From: Myxococcales bacterium | GTDB taxonomy: Bacteria > Myxococcota_A > Polyangia > Haliangiales > Haliangiaceae | Direction: 5' to 3' | Assembly: GCA_016707895.1 (NCBI GenBank) | Contig: JADJGV010000037.1 | Location: forward strand, 1-64,000 | Length of the DNA stretch: 64,000 nt | Shown: positions 29,845-38,551 of the stretch, piece by piece | How positions within the stretch are numbered: the stretch's first letter is position 1 | Layout: every line of letters starts with the position of its first letter | The notes under the pieces: generated by a model | Database searches by the model: none | Seen by the model: the letters and a program-made list of their open reading frames with translations, nothing else | What the model was told of the DNA's origin: nothing | Translations under genes and position numbers: made by a program

Positions 29845-30246
29845 ATGGCCGATCCGAAGGAGACCCAGGAGCTCGCCACCGCCGAGGTCGCCACCGAGGC
29901 GACCGACAGCGTCGAGACCCGCCAGCTCTACCTGCGCGACGGGCGGACCCTGACGGTGTCGGGGCGCGGCGCGGAGGAGCTGGTCGAGATCCACGCGTCG
30001 TCGGGCATGCTCGAGCTGCGCATCAAGATGACCGAGCAGGGGCCGGTGCTGCAGATGGAGAGCGTGCGGCTCTCGCTCAAGGCCGCCGAGTCGGTCGACG
30101 TCGAGGCCAAGCAGTTCAACGTCAAGACCGAGGAGGGCGTCAACGTGACGTCCAAGGGCGACATCAAGCTGACCGGTGAGGCCGACGTGCGGGTCGACGC
30201 CAACGGCGAGGTCCGCATCAACGGCAAGATGATCTATCTGAATTGA
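29845..30246 (+). CDS. Beta-helix spike-like protein (VgrG/gp5 C-terminal type)
   Basis: A 133-residue protein from ATG 29845 (MADPKETQELATAEVATEAT). After a charged N-terminus it has short repeating strands: ESVRLSLKAAESVDVEAKQFNV, KTEEGVNVTSKGDIKLTGEAD, VRVDANGEVRINGKMIYLN. Alternating hydrophobic residues with regular spacing are the hallmark of the triple-stranded beta-helix of T4 gp5 and VgrG needles. A TAGCGT box (29831-29836) lies 8 nt upstream of the ATG, which is why I prefer 29845 to an in-frame ATG at 29827. The PAAR gene follows 81 bp downstream, the expected tip partner. No sheath, baseplate or ATPase genes lie in the window, so it would be an orphan spike. Confidence 0.7.
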   Translation: MADPKETQELATAEVATEATDSVETRQLYLRDGRTLTVSGRGAEELVEIHASSGMLELRIKMTEQGPVLQMESVRLSLKAAESVDVEAKQFNVKTEEGVNVTSKGDIKLTGEADVRVDANGEVRINGKMIYLN

Positions 30247-30327
30247 CCTGCCGATCGCTCCGCGCTTCACCGCACCCAGTGCTGCGGGCGCCGCGCCGCT
30301 GCCGCACCCACGACCGCGAGGAACACC

Positions 30328-30714
30328 ATGCCACCCGCCGCGCGCAAGACCGACAACGTGCTGCACGACAGCCCGCACTGCCACGCGCCGATCCACCCGC
30401 CGGCGCCGGTGCCGACGCCGGTGCCGCACCCGCCGATCCCGCACCCGCTCATCAGCGCGACCCAGCCGACGATCAAGATCAACAACCTCGAGGCGGCCAC
30501 GATCACCTCGATCACCAAGGTGTGCACGATCCCGCCGTGCGTGCCCAACGGCCCCGGCATGGTGGCCAAGGGCAGCTCGACGGTGATCATGAGCGGCCTG
30601 CCGGCGGCGCGCATGGGCGACATGGTGCAGTGGGCCGGGTGCGTCGCGCCGATCCCCAGCCCGACCGGCAAGATCATCCCGCCGTGCTCGCCGACCGTCA
30701 TCATCGGCGGCTGA
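30328..30714 (+). CDS. PAAR-like (DUF4150-type) tip protein
   Basis: A 128-residue Pro/His-rich protein. Motifs are PPAARKTDNVLHDSPHCHAP at the start, KINNLEAATITSITKVCTIPP, the GMVAKGSSTVIMSGLPAARMGD block (the PAAR signature PxARxGD) and PSPTGKIIPPCSPTVIIGG at the end. The six Cys and several His may bind metal at the cone tip. PAAR proteins cap the VgrG or phage-like spike and may carry effectors. GAGGA is present about 7 nt before the ATG, so it is translated from a longer mRNA. It is followed after 10 bp by a methyltransferase gene, which could be cargo or a separate gene. Confidence 0.85.
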   Translation: MPPAARKTDNVLHDSPHCHAPIHPPAPVPTPVPHPPIPHPLISATQPTIKINNLEAATITSITKVCTIPPCVPNGPGMVAKGSSTVIMSGLPAARMGDMVQWAGCVAPIPSPTGKIIPPCSPTVIIGG

Positions 30715-30724
30715 CGACCACCGC

Positions 30725-31813
30725 GTGCTGATCTCGCACCTCGAGCGGCTCGGCCTGGTGTGCCCGAGCTGCCGCGCCTACGGCCGCGCCGCGCCGCGCC
30801 TCGGGCTGGGCACGATGATCCAGGTCGACTCCACCCGGTGGGGCGACGATCTGATCGAGGGCGTGCTGGTGTGCCCGGCGTGCATGCGCGAACACCCCAT
30901 CCTCGACGGGGTCGTCGTCGCGGTGGCCAACATCGCGAGCTGGGCCGAGCACCAGGGCGACGCGGTGCTGCGCCGTCACGATCTGTCGCCGATCACCGAG
31001 GGCATGCTGGGCGACGCGCTCGGCCGCGGCGGCAGCTTCGACAAGGAGCGCCACGATCTGTCGACCTACGGCCAGGCCCACTGGGGCGATCGCGCCGAGC
31101 TCGATCCGCTGCCGGCCGCGGGGCGGATGGCCGACCTGGTCGCCACCGCGACCGCCACCCTGCCGGCGCCGCCGGCCGGGGTGTGGCTCGACGCCGGCTG
31201 CTCGGTCGGCCGCGGCAGCCTCGAGCTGGCCGCGGCCGGGGCCGAGCTGGTTGTCGGCGTCGACCTCAACATGGCGATGCTGCGCCGGGCCGAGCAGGCG
31301 CGGCGGACTGGCGTCGCGACCTGGCCGCGGCGCCGGGTCGGCCAGGTGTTCGACCCCGGCCGCGCGACCTGCGACGACCTCCCGCGCGACCGGGTCGCGT
31401 TCGTCTGCGGCGACGTCGGCGTGCTGCCGTTCGCCGACGCCAGCTTCGCCGGCGCGCTGTCGCTCAACGTGCTCGACTGCGTGCCGTCGCCGGTCGGGCA
31501 CCTCGGCGAGCTGGGCCGGGTGGTGGCCGACGCCGGCGCGGTGCTCTTGTCGACGCCGTACGACTGGGCCACCAACGCCTCGGCGATGGAGCAGTGGCTG
31601 GGCGGCCACTCGCAGCGCGGCGACCATCGCGGCGCCAGCGAGCCCGAGCTGCGCCGCCTGCTGTCGGCCGAGCTCGCCGCCGGCATCGACACCGGGCTGA
31701 CGATCGCCGCGGAGCGCGACGACGTGCCGTGGCACCTCACGCTCAACGCCCGCTCGACGATGCACTACCGGCTGCACCTGCTGCGGCTGGCGCGCACCCC
31801 GCGCCCGGCGTAG
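30725..31813 (+). CDS. Class I SAM-dependent methyltransferase with zinc ribbon
   Basis: A 362-residue protein starting at GTG 30725 (VLISHLERLGLVCPSCRAYG). CPSC and CPAC (residues 13-16 and 47-50 approximately) form a Trm112-like zinc ribbon. The Rossmann methyltransferase has GVWLDAGCSVGRGSLELAAAG (motif I, about 155), VGVDLNMAMLRRAEQ, FVCGDVGVLPFADASFAGAL (motif IV region) and VADAGAVLLSTPYDW. It fits UbiE/SAM_MT_11-like enzymes acting on small molecules. Substrate unknown. Only 15 bp separate its stop from the stop of the convergent radical SAM gene, and it starts 10 bp after the PAAR gene. It could serve either the spike cluster or the radical SAM cluster. Confidence 0.85.
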   Translation: MLISHLERLGLVCPSCRAYGRAAPRLGLGTMIQVDSTRWGDDLIEGVLVCPACMREHPILDGVVVAVANIASWAEHQGDAVLRRHDLSPITEGMLGDALGRGGSFDKERHDLSTYGQAHWGDRAELDPLPAAGRMADLVATATATLPAPPAGVWLDAGCSVGRGSLELAAAGAELVVGVDLNMAMLRRAEQARRTGVATWPRRRVGQVFDPGRATCDDLPRDRVAFVCGDVGVLPFADASFAGALSLNVLDCVPSPVGHLGELGRVVADAGAVLLSTPYDWATNASAMEQWLGGHSQRGDHRGASEPELRRLLSAELAAGIDTGLTIAAERDDVPWHLTLNARSTMHYRLHLLRLARTPRPA

Positions 31814-31828
31814 CCGCCGCGCCGCCGC

Positions 31829-33175
31829 TCACCCGGTCGCGGCCAGGCGATCGACGTGATCGTACGCGCCGTGCTGCTCCTCGGGCGGCAGCGTGCCCGT
31901 GCGCGCGAGGTACATGCGGCGGCGCAGCGCCGTGAAGCGATCGAAGTACTCGCCGATGTCGTCCTGGCTGAGGCCGGGCAGGGTCAGGATCGACTGCCGG
32001 TGGTTGGCCGGGCGGGTGAGGTAGTCGGCCGGCAGGTAGCCGCGCTCCTGGCACACCTTGAACAGCGCGGTGCCGGGGTACGGGTAGAACACGAAGTAGC
32101 CGAAGTCGTGGACGCCCAGCTCCTCGGCGAGGTCGAGCGTCTGCTGCAGATCGTCGCGGGTCTCGCCCGGCAGCCCCAGCATGAAGTTGCAGGTGAGCAA
32201 GATGCCGGCGTCCCGGGTCCACTGGAACACGTCCTTGAACCGCTGGTTGGTCACCTGGCGATCCATGATCTCGCGCCGCACCCGCTCGCTGCCGCTCTCG
32301 ACCCCGTACGTGATCATCTGGCAGCCGGCCGCGGCCAGCATGTGCAGCATCTTCTCGTTGACCGTCTCGACCCGGGCGTGCAGCGAGAACGGCGCGTGGA
32401 GCTCCTCGCCGTAGCGGCGGCAGAACTCGCGCACCCAGCCGTGGTTGATCGTGAAGGTGTCGTCGAGGAAGATCACGTAGCCGAGCCGGCCGGCCGCGCG
32501 CAGCGCGTGCAGCTCGGCCAGCACGTTGTCGTGGCTGCGGCGGCGGCCGTACTCGCCGGCGCCCGCCTCGTCGTAGAGCTGGTTGTACATGCGCGCCGCG
32601 CAGTAGGTGCACGGGAACGGGCAGCCGCGCTGCGTGCACATGTGCACCGTGCCGAGCGGCTCGTCGAGCACGTCGCGCGCCGCGAACGGCAGGCGGTCGA
32701 GCGGCTCGAACGGCGGGCGCAGCCCCGGCCGCGGCCGATCGCGCTTCCACATGTTGGCGATGCGCCAGGTCGGCTTGCCGGCCTCGAGCGCGGTGACCAG
32801 CTCGAGCAGCGCCTCCTCGCCCTCGCCCAGGCAGGCGTAGTCGAAGCCCGGCGTCGCCAGCACCTGCTCGGGCGCGAAGGTCGGGTGCAGCCCGCCGGCC
32901 ACCACCGGCACCGCCGCCAGCGCCGGGTCGGCGCGCAGGCACGCCACCAGGTGGGCGCCGCGCAGCCACTGCCGCGTGGTCAGCGAGAACGCCAGGAGCT
33001 GCGGCCCCGCCGCCACGACCTTGGCCACCACCTCGGCGTCGCTGAGCTCGACCGTGGCGCGGATGAACGCGACCTCGTGGCCGTGCTCGCGCAGGTACGC
33101 GGCCAGGAAGCCCGGGCCGATCGACGCCACCGCCCAGCTCCGCTCGGTGTCGACCTCGACGAAGACGACGCGCAT
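31829..33175 (-). CDS. B12-binding-domain radical SAM protein
   Basis: A 448-residue protein. The N-terminal third resembles a cobalamin-binding Rossmann domain (GFLAAYLREHGHEVAFIRA; LAFSLTTRQWLRGAHLVACL; VVAGGLHPTFAPE; DYACLGEGEEALLEL). The radical SAM cluster motif is CPFPCTYC in TQRGCPFPCTYCAARMYN (about residues 184-191). Downstream are FLDDTFTINHGWVREF, YGVESGSERVRREIM and MLGLPGETRDDL, standard for the Fe-S TIM barrel. Such enzymes often methylate or rearrange unactivated carbons in natural-product pathways. ATG 33175 has a TAACCT box 6 nt upstream. Its partner genes are the PhyH dioxygenase and the second radical SAM gene; a biosynthetic role is inferred, not shown. Confidence 0.93.
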   Translation of the reverse strand: MRVVFVEVDTERSWAVASIGPGFLAAYLREHGHEVAFIRATVELSDAEVVAKVVAAGPQLLAFSLTTRQWLRGAHLVACLRADPALAAVPVVAGGLHPTFAPEQVLATPGFDYACLGEGEEALLELVTALEAGKPTWRIANMWKRDRPRPGLRPPFEPLDRLPFAARDVLDEPLGTVHMCTQRGCPFPCTYCAARMYNQLYDEAGAGEYGRRRSHDNVLAELHALRAAGRLGYVIFLDDTFTINHGWVREFCRRYGEELHAPFSLHARVETVNEKMLHMLAAAGCQMITYGVESGSERVRREIMDRQVTNQRFKDVFQWTRDAGILLTCNFMLGLPGETRDDLQQTLDLAEELGVHDFGYFVFYPYPGTALFKVCQERGYLPADYLTRPANHRQSILTLPGLSQDDIGEYFDRFTALRRRMYLARTGTLPPEEQHGAYDHVDRLAATG

Positions 33176-33197
33176 CGCGACAGGTTAGCAGAGTCGG

Positions 33198-33944
33198 TCA
33201 GCGGGCGGCGCGCAGCAGATCGGCCTCGAGCGGATCGCCGGCAGCGCGCGGCGCGACCGCGCTGCGAGGGTGCGGCGCGTGGCGCGGCGCCCAGCGGGCG
33301 TCGGGCGTGACGAACGACAGCGCCCAGGCGCGGCGCGGGCGGTCGGTGTGGTTGGCCGGCGAGCGGTGGAAGGTCAGCGTGTGGTGGGCGATCGCGTGGC
33401 CGGCCGCGGTCGGGGCCGGCAGGCCGAGGTCGCCGTCGCCCAGCGGCAGCGGCGGCAGCGCGGCGCGCGGGTCGTCGTCCTCCCAGATGCCCCACGCGGC
33501 GCGGTACTCGCCGGAGGTGTGGGTGGCGAGCTGGTAGAAGATGCAGCCGTTGGTGGCGTCGCAGTCGTCGAGCGCGATCCACAGCGTGCAGCCGTCGGGG
33601 CGATCGAGCGGCAGGTACGAGTAGTCCTGGTGCCAGGCCATGGCCTCGCCGCCGGGCGGCTTCCACAGGAGGTGCTCGTGGAACAGCACCAGCGCCGGCA
33701 CCCCGACCGCCGCGGCGGCGGCCCGGCCGACCGTCGGCACCAGCGCCGCCAGCGCCGGCGCGCGGCGCCAGCCGTCGTGGACGATCGTCGCGTAGCCGCC
33801 GGTGGTGCCGAAGGGCAGGAGCTCGGTGAACGCCGCCCGCGCGGTCGCCAGCTGATCGTCATCGAGCACGCGGCCCAGCACCGCGGCGCCGGTGGTCGCG
33901 AACTGCTCGGTCGGCGTGCCGGACGGCGGAGGCCACGCGCTCAT
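33198..33944 (-). CDS. Phytanoyl-CoA dioxygenase (PhyH) family protein
   Basis: A 248-residue Fe(II)/2-oxoglutarate-dependent oxygenase from ATG 33944 (MSAWPPPSGTPTEQF). The iron facial triad is the HxD in AMAWHQDYSYLPLDRP (about residue 120) and the distal His in AIAHHTLTFHRSPANHTDRP, which also supplies the 2-oxoglutarate-binding Arg. Other family signatures: GCTLWIALDDCDATNGCIFY. Substrate unknown; PhyH enzymes often hydroxylate natural products. A TACGCT box (minus strand 33952-33957) precedes the ATG by 7 nt. It is divergent from the second radical SAM gene and 22 bp upstream of the first, suggesting one pathway. Confidence 0.92.
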   Translation of the reverse strand: MSAWPPPSGTPTEQFATTGAAVLGRVLDDDQLATARAAFTELLPFGTTGGYATIVHDGWRRAPALAALVPTVGRAAAAAVGVPALVLFHEHLLWKPPGGEAMAWHQDYSYLPLDRPDGCTLWIALDDCDATNGCIFYQLATHTSGEYRAAWGIWEDDDPRAALPPLPLGDGDLGLPAPTAAGHAIAHHTLTFHRSPANHTDRPRRAWALSFVTPDARWAPRHAPHPRSAVAPRAAGDPLEADLLRAAR

Positions 33945-33984
33945 CGCGCCCAGCGTACACCGCCGGCCGTGGTCGGGGCTGTGG

Positions 33985-33997
33985 CATGATCGCGCGA
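33985..33997 (+). promoter_or_regulatory. -10 box (CATGAT) of the radical SAM gene, paired with the PhyH -10 box
   Basis: CATGAT at 33985-33990 is followed by 6 nt and ATG 33997. The divergent PhyH gene has TACGCT at 33952-33957 (minus strand), 7 nt before its own start. Both genes therefore share about 50 bp of control region. Confidence 0.4.
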
Positions 33998-35961
33998 TGC
34001 GCGTGGTGGTGAGCCAGTTCGAGGGCATCGACACCACGCCGGTGCTGCCGCTGGCGGCCGGGGTGCTGGTGGCCACCGCGCGCGCCGACGCCGAGCTCGG
34101 GCCGGCGTGCGAGCTCGCGATCGAGATCGAGCGCCGCCCGATCGCGGAGGCGGTCGCGGCCTACCGCGATCCCGACGTGCTCGGCTTCTCGCTGTACCCG
34201 TGGAGCGCCCGCTACGCGCTGGCCGTCGCCGCCGCGGCCCGGGCCGCGTACCCGCGCGCGCTGCTGGTGGCCGGCGGGCCGTCGGTGCCGCGCCGCCCTG
34301 ACGAGGCCCGCGCGTTCCTGGCCGCGCACCCGGCGCTCGACGCCCTGGTGTTCGCCGAGGGCGAGGTCGCGTTCCGCGAGCTCCTGCGCGCCCGCCTCCG
34401 CGGCGGCGACGCCCGCCACCAGGCCGGCCTGGCGCTGCGGTTGGGCGACGAGGTGGTGATCACCGCGCCGCCCGAGCGGGTGCTCGACCTCGGCGCCACC
34501 GGCTCGCCGTTCCTCGACGGCACGTTCGACGCGCTGCTGGCGTCGCACCGCGCGCGGATCGCGATGGCGCTGCTCGAGACCAACCGCGGCTGTCCGTTCT
34601 CGTGCACGTTCTGCGACTGGTCGCTGACCAAGAAGGTGGTCGAGTTCCCGCTGGCCCGCGTCGAGGCCGAGCTGGCGTGGGTGGTCGAGCACGGCCTGTC
34701 GCACCTGATGCTGGCCGACGCCAACTTCGGCATCCGCCCGCGCGACACCGGCATCGCGCGCGGGCTGGCCGCGCACCGCGCGCGCACCGGCCGCCCGGCG
34801 ACCTTCTACTTCTACCTCACCAAGAACGATCACGCGCGCAACCTCGAGACCATCGACATCCTGCACGGCGCCGGCATCGGCACCTGGGTCGGCCTCGCGG
34901 TGCAGGACTTCGACGCGGGCGTGCTGGCCGCGGTCGAGCGCGACAACATCCAGACCGGCGAGGCCAGCGCGCTGCGCGCGATCTGCGGCGCGCGCGGCAT
35001 CCCGACGTTCAACGAGCTGATCCTGGGGCTGCCCGGCCAGACCTACGCGTCGATCGCGACGACCTTGGCCGAGGCGACGCCGCCGTGGCCGCGCCACGAC
35101 TTCGTGCTGTTCTTGTGCCGGCTGATCGACAACGCCGAGCTGGGCTCGCCGGCGTCGCGCGCGCGCCACGGGCTCGAGACCCGCCGCTGCCGCTGGCCCA
35201 GCTCGACCGGCGTCGAGGCCATCGTCGAGGAGACCCAGGAGCTGGTGGTCGCGACCCGCGACCTGCCGATCGCCGCGTGGCGCCAGGCCTACCGGCTGTG
35301 CTTCCTCACCGCCGCGCTGTACAACCTGCGCCTCCTGCGCGTGGTCATGCACGCCGTGGTCGAGGCCGGCGGCGTGCCGCGCCGCACGCTCTTGCTGGCG
35401 CTGGGTGACGCGCTCGCGAGCGCCCCGCCGGGCAGCGTCTACGCCGCGCTGAGCGCGACGCTCGATCGCTACGCCGACTCGATCCTGGCGAGCGGCCCGC
35501 TGGTGCTGCCGGCGCCGGGCGCCGACCCCGCCGCGACGCCGGTGCCGGTCGACGACGCGCTGGCGGCGATCGCGCTCGATCGCTACGACGAGTTCCTGGT
35601 CGAGACCGCGGCCGCGCTGGCGCCGCTCACGGCGTCCGCGCCAGCGCTGACCGCCGAGGCGTTCGCGTACCAGCGGCTGATCACGCCGCGCTGGCAGGCG
35701 GCGGCGCCGATCAGCGTGAGCTTCGGGCACGACTGGCCGCGCTATCTGGCCAGCGGCGCCACCGGCGCCGGGCCCGCCGTCGCGTCGACGCTGGTGCGCT
35801 TCGCGCCGCCCAGCTACGTCGACGTCGCGTCCGCCGCCGACTTCGTCACGACCCACCTGGCGGTGGTGCGGACCCGGCTCGACGTCGGCGTGGTGACCGC
35901 CGAGGCGGCGGCGGTGGCGCGGCCGATCCGCCGGCTGAACGTGCTGCCGGTCAGCGGGTAG
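33997..35961 (+). CDS. B12-binding-domain radical SAM protein, long form
   Basis: A 654-residue protein. A B12-binding-like domain at the N-terminus (GVLVATARADAELGPACELA; PDVLGFSLYPWSARYALAVA; LLVAGGPSVPRRPDEARAFL; LVFAEGEVAFRELL) leads to the radical SAM motif CPFSCTFCDWSLTKK (about residue 199) after LLETNRG. The barrel continues with HLMLADANFGIRP, TFYFYLTKNDHARNLETIDI and ELILGLPGQTY. The last 200 residues form an extra helical C-terminal domain (EAFAYQRLITPRWQ), longer than standard. This architecture resembles enzymes that modify peptides or small molecules, but I cannot name a characterised relative. Divergent from PhyH. Confidence 0.9.
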   Translation: MRVVVSQFEGIDTTPVLPLAAGVLVATARADAELGPACELAIEIERRPIAEAVAAYRDPDVLGFSLYPWSARYALAVAAAARAAYPRALLVAGGPSVPRRPDEARAFLAAHPALDALVFAEGEVAFRELLRARLRGGDARHQAGLALRLGDEVVITAPPERVLDLGATGSPFLDGTFDALLASHRARIAMALLETNRGCPFSCTFCDWSLTKKVVEFPLARVEAELAWVVEHGLSHLMLADANFGIRPRDTGIARGLAAHRARTGRPATFYFYLTKNDHARNLETIDILHGAGIGTWVGLAVQDFDAGVLAAVERDNIQTGEASALRAICGARGIPTFNELILGLPGQTYASIATTLAEATPPWPRHDFVLFLCRLIDNAELGSPASRARHGLETRRCRWPSSTGVEAIVEETQELVVATRDLPIAAWRQAYRLCFLTAALYNLRLLRVVMHAVVEAGGVPRRTLLLALGDALASAPPGSVYAALSATLDRYADSILASGPLVLPAPGADPAATPVPVDDALAAIALDRYDEFLVETAAALAPLTASAPALTAEAFAYQRLITPRWQAAAPISVSFGHDWPRYLASGATGAGPAVASTLVRFAPPSYVDVASAADFVTTHLAVVRTRLDVGVVTAEAAAVARPIRRLNVLPVSG

Positions 35962-35977
35962 CGGCGGGGCGCGCGGG

Positions 35978-36694
35978 TCACAGCGCCGGCAGGTCGCTCC
36001 AGTACGCCGCGCGCAGGCGCTGGCGGTAGGCGACGAGGTTGGCGTGGCCCGCGACCGCGGCGCGGTGCGTGCTCTCGACCGGGAAGCCGAGGATGCCCTC
36101 GAGGAACGCGTAGACCGTGCAGTCGACGGTGCGCGGCCGATCGCCGAGCAGGTAGGGACGATCGCCGAGCAGGGCGGCGATCGCCGCCCAGTCGTCGGCG
36201 ATCAGCTGGCTGGCCTCGGCGCGGGTGCGCCGACCGGTGCCCTGGGCGTGGACCATCTTCGTCACCTTGCGACGGATCAGCGGCAGCACGAGCCGCAGCG
36301 GCGCCGGCATCAGCGCCTTCATCTCGTCCCGCACCACCGGCCAGCCGTCGTCTTCGACCCACCGCATCCGCACCGACAGGAAGTACGTGCCCTCCTCGAG
36401 CGTGCGCCGCACCACCCGCGCCAGCGCGCGGTCGGGCTCGGTCAGGCCGGCGTCGAGCGGCGCCGCGGCCCGCCGCTCGAGCTCCTCGATGATCAGCTGC
36501 GAGTCGGTGAGCACCGCGCCGTCGAGCTCGACGTACGGGATCTTGCCCCGGGGCGCTCGCCGAAAGTCCGCGGGCTCGATCCGGTGCGGCGTCTCGGTCG
36601 CGCGCAGATACGTCTCGAGCTTGCCGCAGAACGGGCTCATGTTCGGCGTGCCCCAGGCGCGGCGCGGCGGCTGGCGGAGGATGAGCTCGCTCAT
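35978..36694 (-). CDS. Glutathione S-transferase family protein
   Basis: A 238-residue protein from ATG 36694 (MSELILRQPPRRAWGTPNMS). A thioredoxin-like N-terminal domain has SPFCGKLETYLRATETPHRI, then RAPRGKIPYVELDGAVLTDSQLIIEEL with the cis-Pro and the glutathione-binding D-S (TDSQ). The C-terminal helical domain includes RPYLLGDRPRTVDCTVYAFLEG, close to metaxin/FAXC-like GSTs. Such proteins detoxify or bind glutathione-type thiols; deltaproteobacterial substrates are unknown. It is convergent with the radical SAM gene (16 bp apart). Confidence 0.9.
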   Translation of the reverse strand: MSELILRQPPRRAWGTPNMSPFCGKLETYLRATETPHRIEPADFRRAPRGKIPYVELDGAVLTDSQLIIEELERRAAAPLDAGLTEPDRALARVVRRTLEEGTYFLSVRMRWVEDDGWPVVRDEMKALMPAPLRLVLPLIRRKVTKMVHAQGTGRRTRAEASQLIADDWAAIAALLGDRPYLLGDRPRTVDCTVYAFLEGILGFPVESTHRAAVAGHANLVAYRQRLRAAYWSDLPAL

Positions 36695-36851
36695 GCGCGC
36701 ATCAGGCCGCGGGCGGGCGGGCCGGTCAAGCGGTGGGGCGCTGTGGCCGCAGGGGCGGCGACCGCTGGGGCCGGCGCGACCCACCCGCGCGCGGCGGTTG
36801 CGTTCCGTGAGGCTTGCGTCCTGGCGCGGGCCTTGCTCATCGTCGCCCATC

Positions 36852-37820
36852 ATGAAGCGCACCGCGATCCTGACCTCGCTCCTGCTCACCGCCACGCTCG
36901 CCTGCGGCAAGAAGAAGGACGACGCGCCGCCCGCGCCCGCGCCGGCGCCAAAGCCGACCGAGCCCGCCGTCGCCGCGCCGCCGGCGCCGCCGCCGCCGCC
37001 GGCCGCCCCGACCTACAGCCCCGAGGCCGCCAAGGCCGCCGTCGGCGAGCTCACCAAGTGCTCCAGCGAGTTCAACTGCGCCGCGTTCGACACGCTGATC
37101 GGCTTCGGCGCCAAGGCGGCCCCGGAGTTGCTGGCGCTCGCGGTCGACGCCGCCGCCACCAGCGACGCCCGGCAGCTCGCCGCGGCGGCGCTGACCAAGC
37201 TGAAGGCGCCCGACGTCGGCGCCAAGCTGATCGAGGCCGCCAACGCGGTCAAGGACGACAGCATGCTGCAGGGCGACCTGTACGAGGCCGCCGGCGCCAG
37301 CGGCGGCCAGGCGGTGTTCGACGCGCTGATCGCCGAGTTCGCCAAGGCCGCGGCGTCGACCGACGACGATCGCGAGATCCCGCTGCGCCACGGCCTGGGC
37401 GCGTTCCCGGCCGAGTCGGTCGCGTGGGTCAAGGCCAACATGGCCAAGGCCAAGGACGACCAGACCTACCTCGCCGACCTGATCACCGACAGCGCCACCG
37501 CCGCCGACCTGCCGACGATCGTCGAGCTGCTCGGCGTCACCAAGGACCTGATGGCGCGGCACCGGCTGGCCGCCAAGGCCATCGCGCTCGGCGACACCGC
37601 GCACTTCGACGTGTTCGTCGCCGGGCTCAAGTCCAAGGACGTCTACGATCGGTCCGACGCCGCCAACTTCCTGGCCGACGTCGCCGACAAGGCGCCGGCC
37701 GAGCTCAAGGCCGAGCTGATCGAGCTGTTGCAGAAGGGCAAGGCCGGCGACAGCGGCGGCCTGACCGCGATGGGCTACGACAAGGCGCTCAAGGCGCTGG
37801 GCGCGCCGGCGACGCCGTGA
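36852..37820 (+). CDS. Lipoprotein with HEAT-like repeats
   Basis: A 322-residue lipoprotein. MKRTAILTSLLLTATLACGKKKDD has the lipobox TLAC at residues 15-18, followed by a Lys/Asp patch and an Ala/Pro-rich linker of about 35 residues (PAPAPKPTEPAVAAPPAPPP). From about residue 65 the helical pairs (KAAPELLALAVDAAATSDA; ARQLAAAALTKLKAPDVG; PAESVAWVKANMAKAKDD; ADLPTIVELLGVTKDLMARH) resemble HEAT/PBS-lyase-like repeats, with a CSSEFNC pair near the start. A CATCGT box lies 8 nt before the ATG. Periplasm-facing protein-protein interaction module is likely; function unknown. Confidence 0.8.
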   Translation: MKRTAILTSLLLTATLACGKKKDDAPPAPAPAPKPTEPAVAAPPAPPPPPAAPTYSPEAAKAAVGELTKCSSEFNCAAFDTLIGFGAKAAPELLALAVDAAATSDARQLAAAALTKLKAPDVGAKLIEAANAVKDDSMLQGDLYEAAGASGGQAVFDALIAEFAKAAASTDDDREIPLRHGLGAFPAESVAWVKANMAKAKDDQTYLADLITDSATAADLPTIVELLGVTKDLMARHRLAAKAIALGDTAHFDVFVAGLKSKDVYDRSDAANFLADVADKAPAELKAELIELLQKGKAGDSGGLTAMGYDKALKALGAPATP

Positions 37821-37824
37821 TCGA

Positions 37825-38475
37825 TCACGGGATGCGCAAGAGCTTGTGGGTCTGCAGCGACACCCGCCACGGCGGGTGGTCCCGGCAGTAGGCGACGCAC
37901 GCCGCGATCGCGGCGTCGCGGTCGGGGCCGTCGAGGGGCTGCAAGAAGTAGTGGGTGAAGGGCAGGGCCCGCAGCCGCTCGGGCGACAGCTCGGCGGGCG
38001 CCGCCGGTTGCGGGTAGACCAGCTTCAGCTCGTCGCCGCCGGCGATCGCCAGCGGCGCGCCGGCCTTGGGGCTGACGCACACCCAGTCGATCCCCGCCGG
38101 CACCGGCTGGGTGCCGTTGGTCTCGATCGCGATCGTCGCGCCCCGCGCGCGCAGCGCCGCGATCAGCGGCGCGTCGAGCTGCAACAGCGGCTCGCCGCCG
38201 GTGCACACCACGTACGGCGCCGCCGCCCGCGGCGCCCAGGCCGCGATCACCGCGTCGGCCAGCGCGTCGGCCGTGGCGAACTTGCCGCCGCCCGCGCCGT
38301 CGATGCCGACGAAGTCGGTGTCGCACCACGCCGCGCAGCCCCCCGTCCCCCGCCCGCGATCCGCCGCGCGCCCCGACCACAGGTTGCAGCCGGTGAAGCG
38401 CACGAACACCGCGGCCCGCCCGGCGTGGGCGCCTTCGCCTTGCAGCGTGAGGAACAGCTCCTTGACCGCGTACAC
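37825..38475 (-). CDS. queE: 7-carboxy-7-deazaguanine synthase
   Basis: A 216-residue radical SAM enzyme that converts CPH4 to CDG in the preQ0/queuosine pathway. It starts at GTG 38475 (VYAVKELFLTLQGEGAHAG). The cluster motif is the long form CxnCxxC: C31 in GCNLWSG, then CAAWCDTDF with a 14-residue insert. YVVCTGGEPLLQLD, ETNGTQPVP and VSPKAGAPL are diagnostic. Length matches the family (about 215-230). TAGGGT (minus strand 38482-38487) lies 6 nt before the GTG. queC, queD and queF are not in the window, so the pathway genes must lie elsewhere. Confidence 0.96.
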   Translation of the reverse strand: MYAVKELFLTLQGEGAHAGRAAVFVRFTGCNLWSGRAADRGRGTGGCAAWCDTDFVGIDGAGGGKFATADALADAVIAAWAPRAAAPYVVCTGGEPLLQLDAPLIAALRARGATIAIETNGTQPVPAGIDWVCVSPKAGAPLAIAGGDELKLVYPQPAAPAELSPERLRALPFTHYFLQPLDGPDRDAAIAACVAYCRDHPPWRVSLQTHKLLRIP

Positions 38476-38551
38476 GCCGCCACCCTAGTCGACGCCCCGC
38501 CGCATGTCACGCACCACCCGGCCGTGCCTTTCCCGGGCTAGTCCCATCCGC

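Noticed and set aside
29827..29845. ATG 29827 as the start of the spike-like gene
   Set aside because: It is inside the promoter-like region, before the TAGCGT box; ATG 29845 fits the spacing and the protein.
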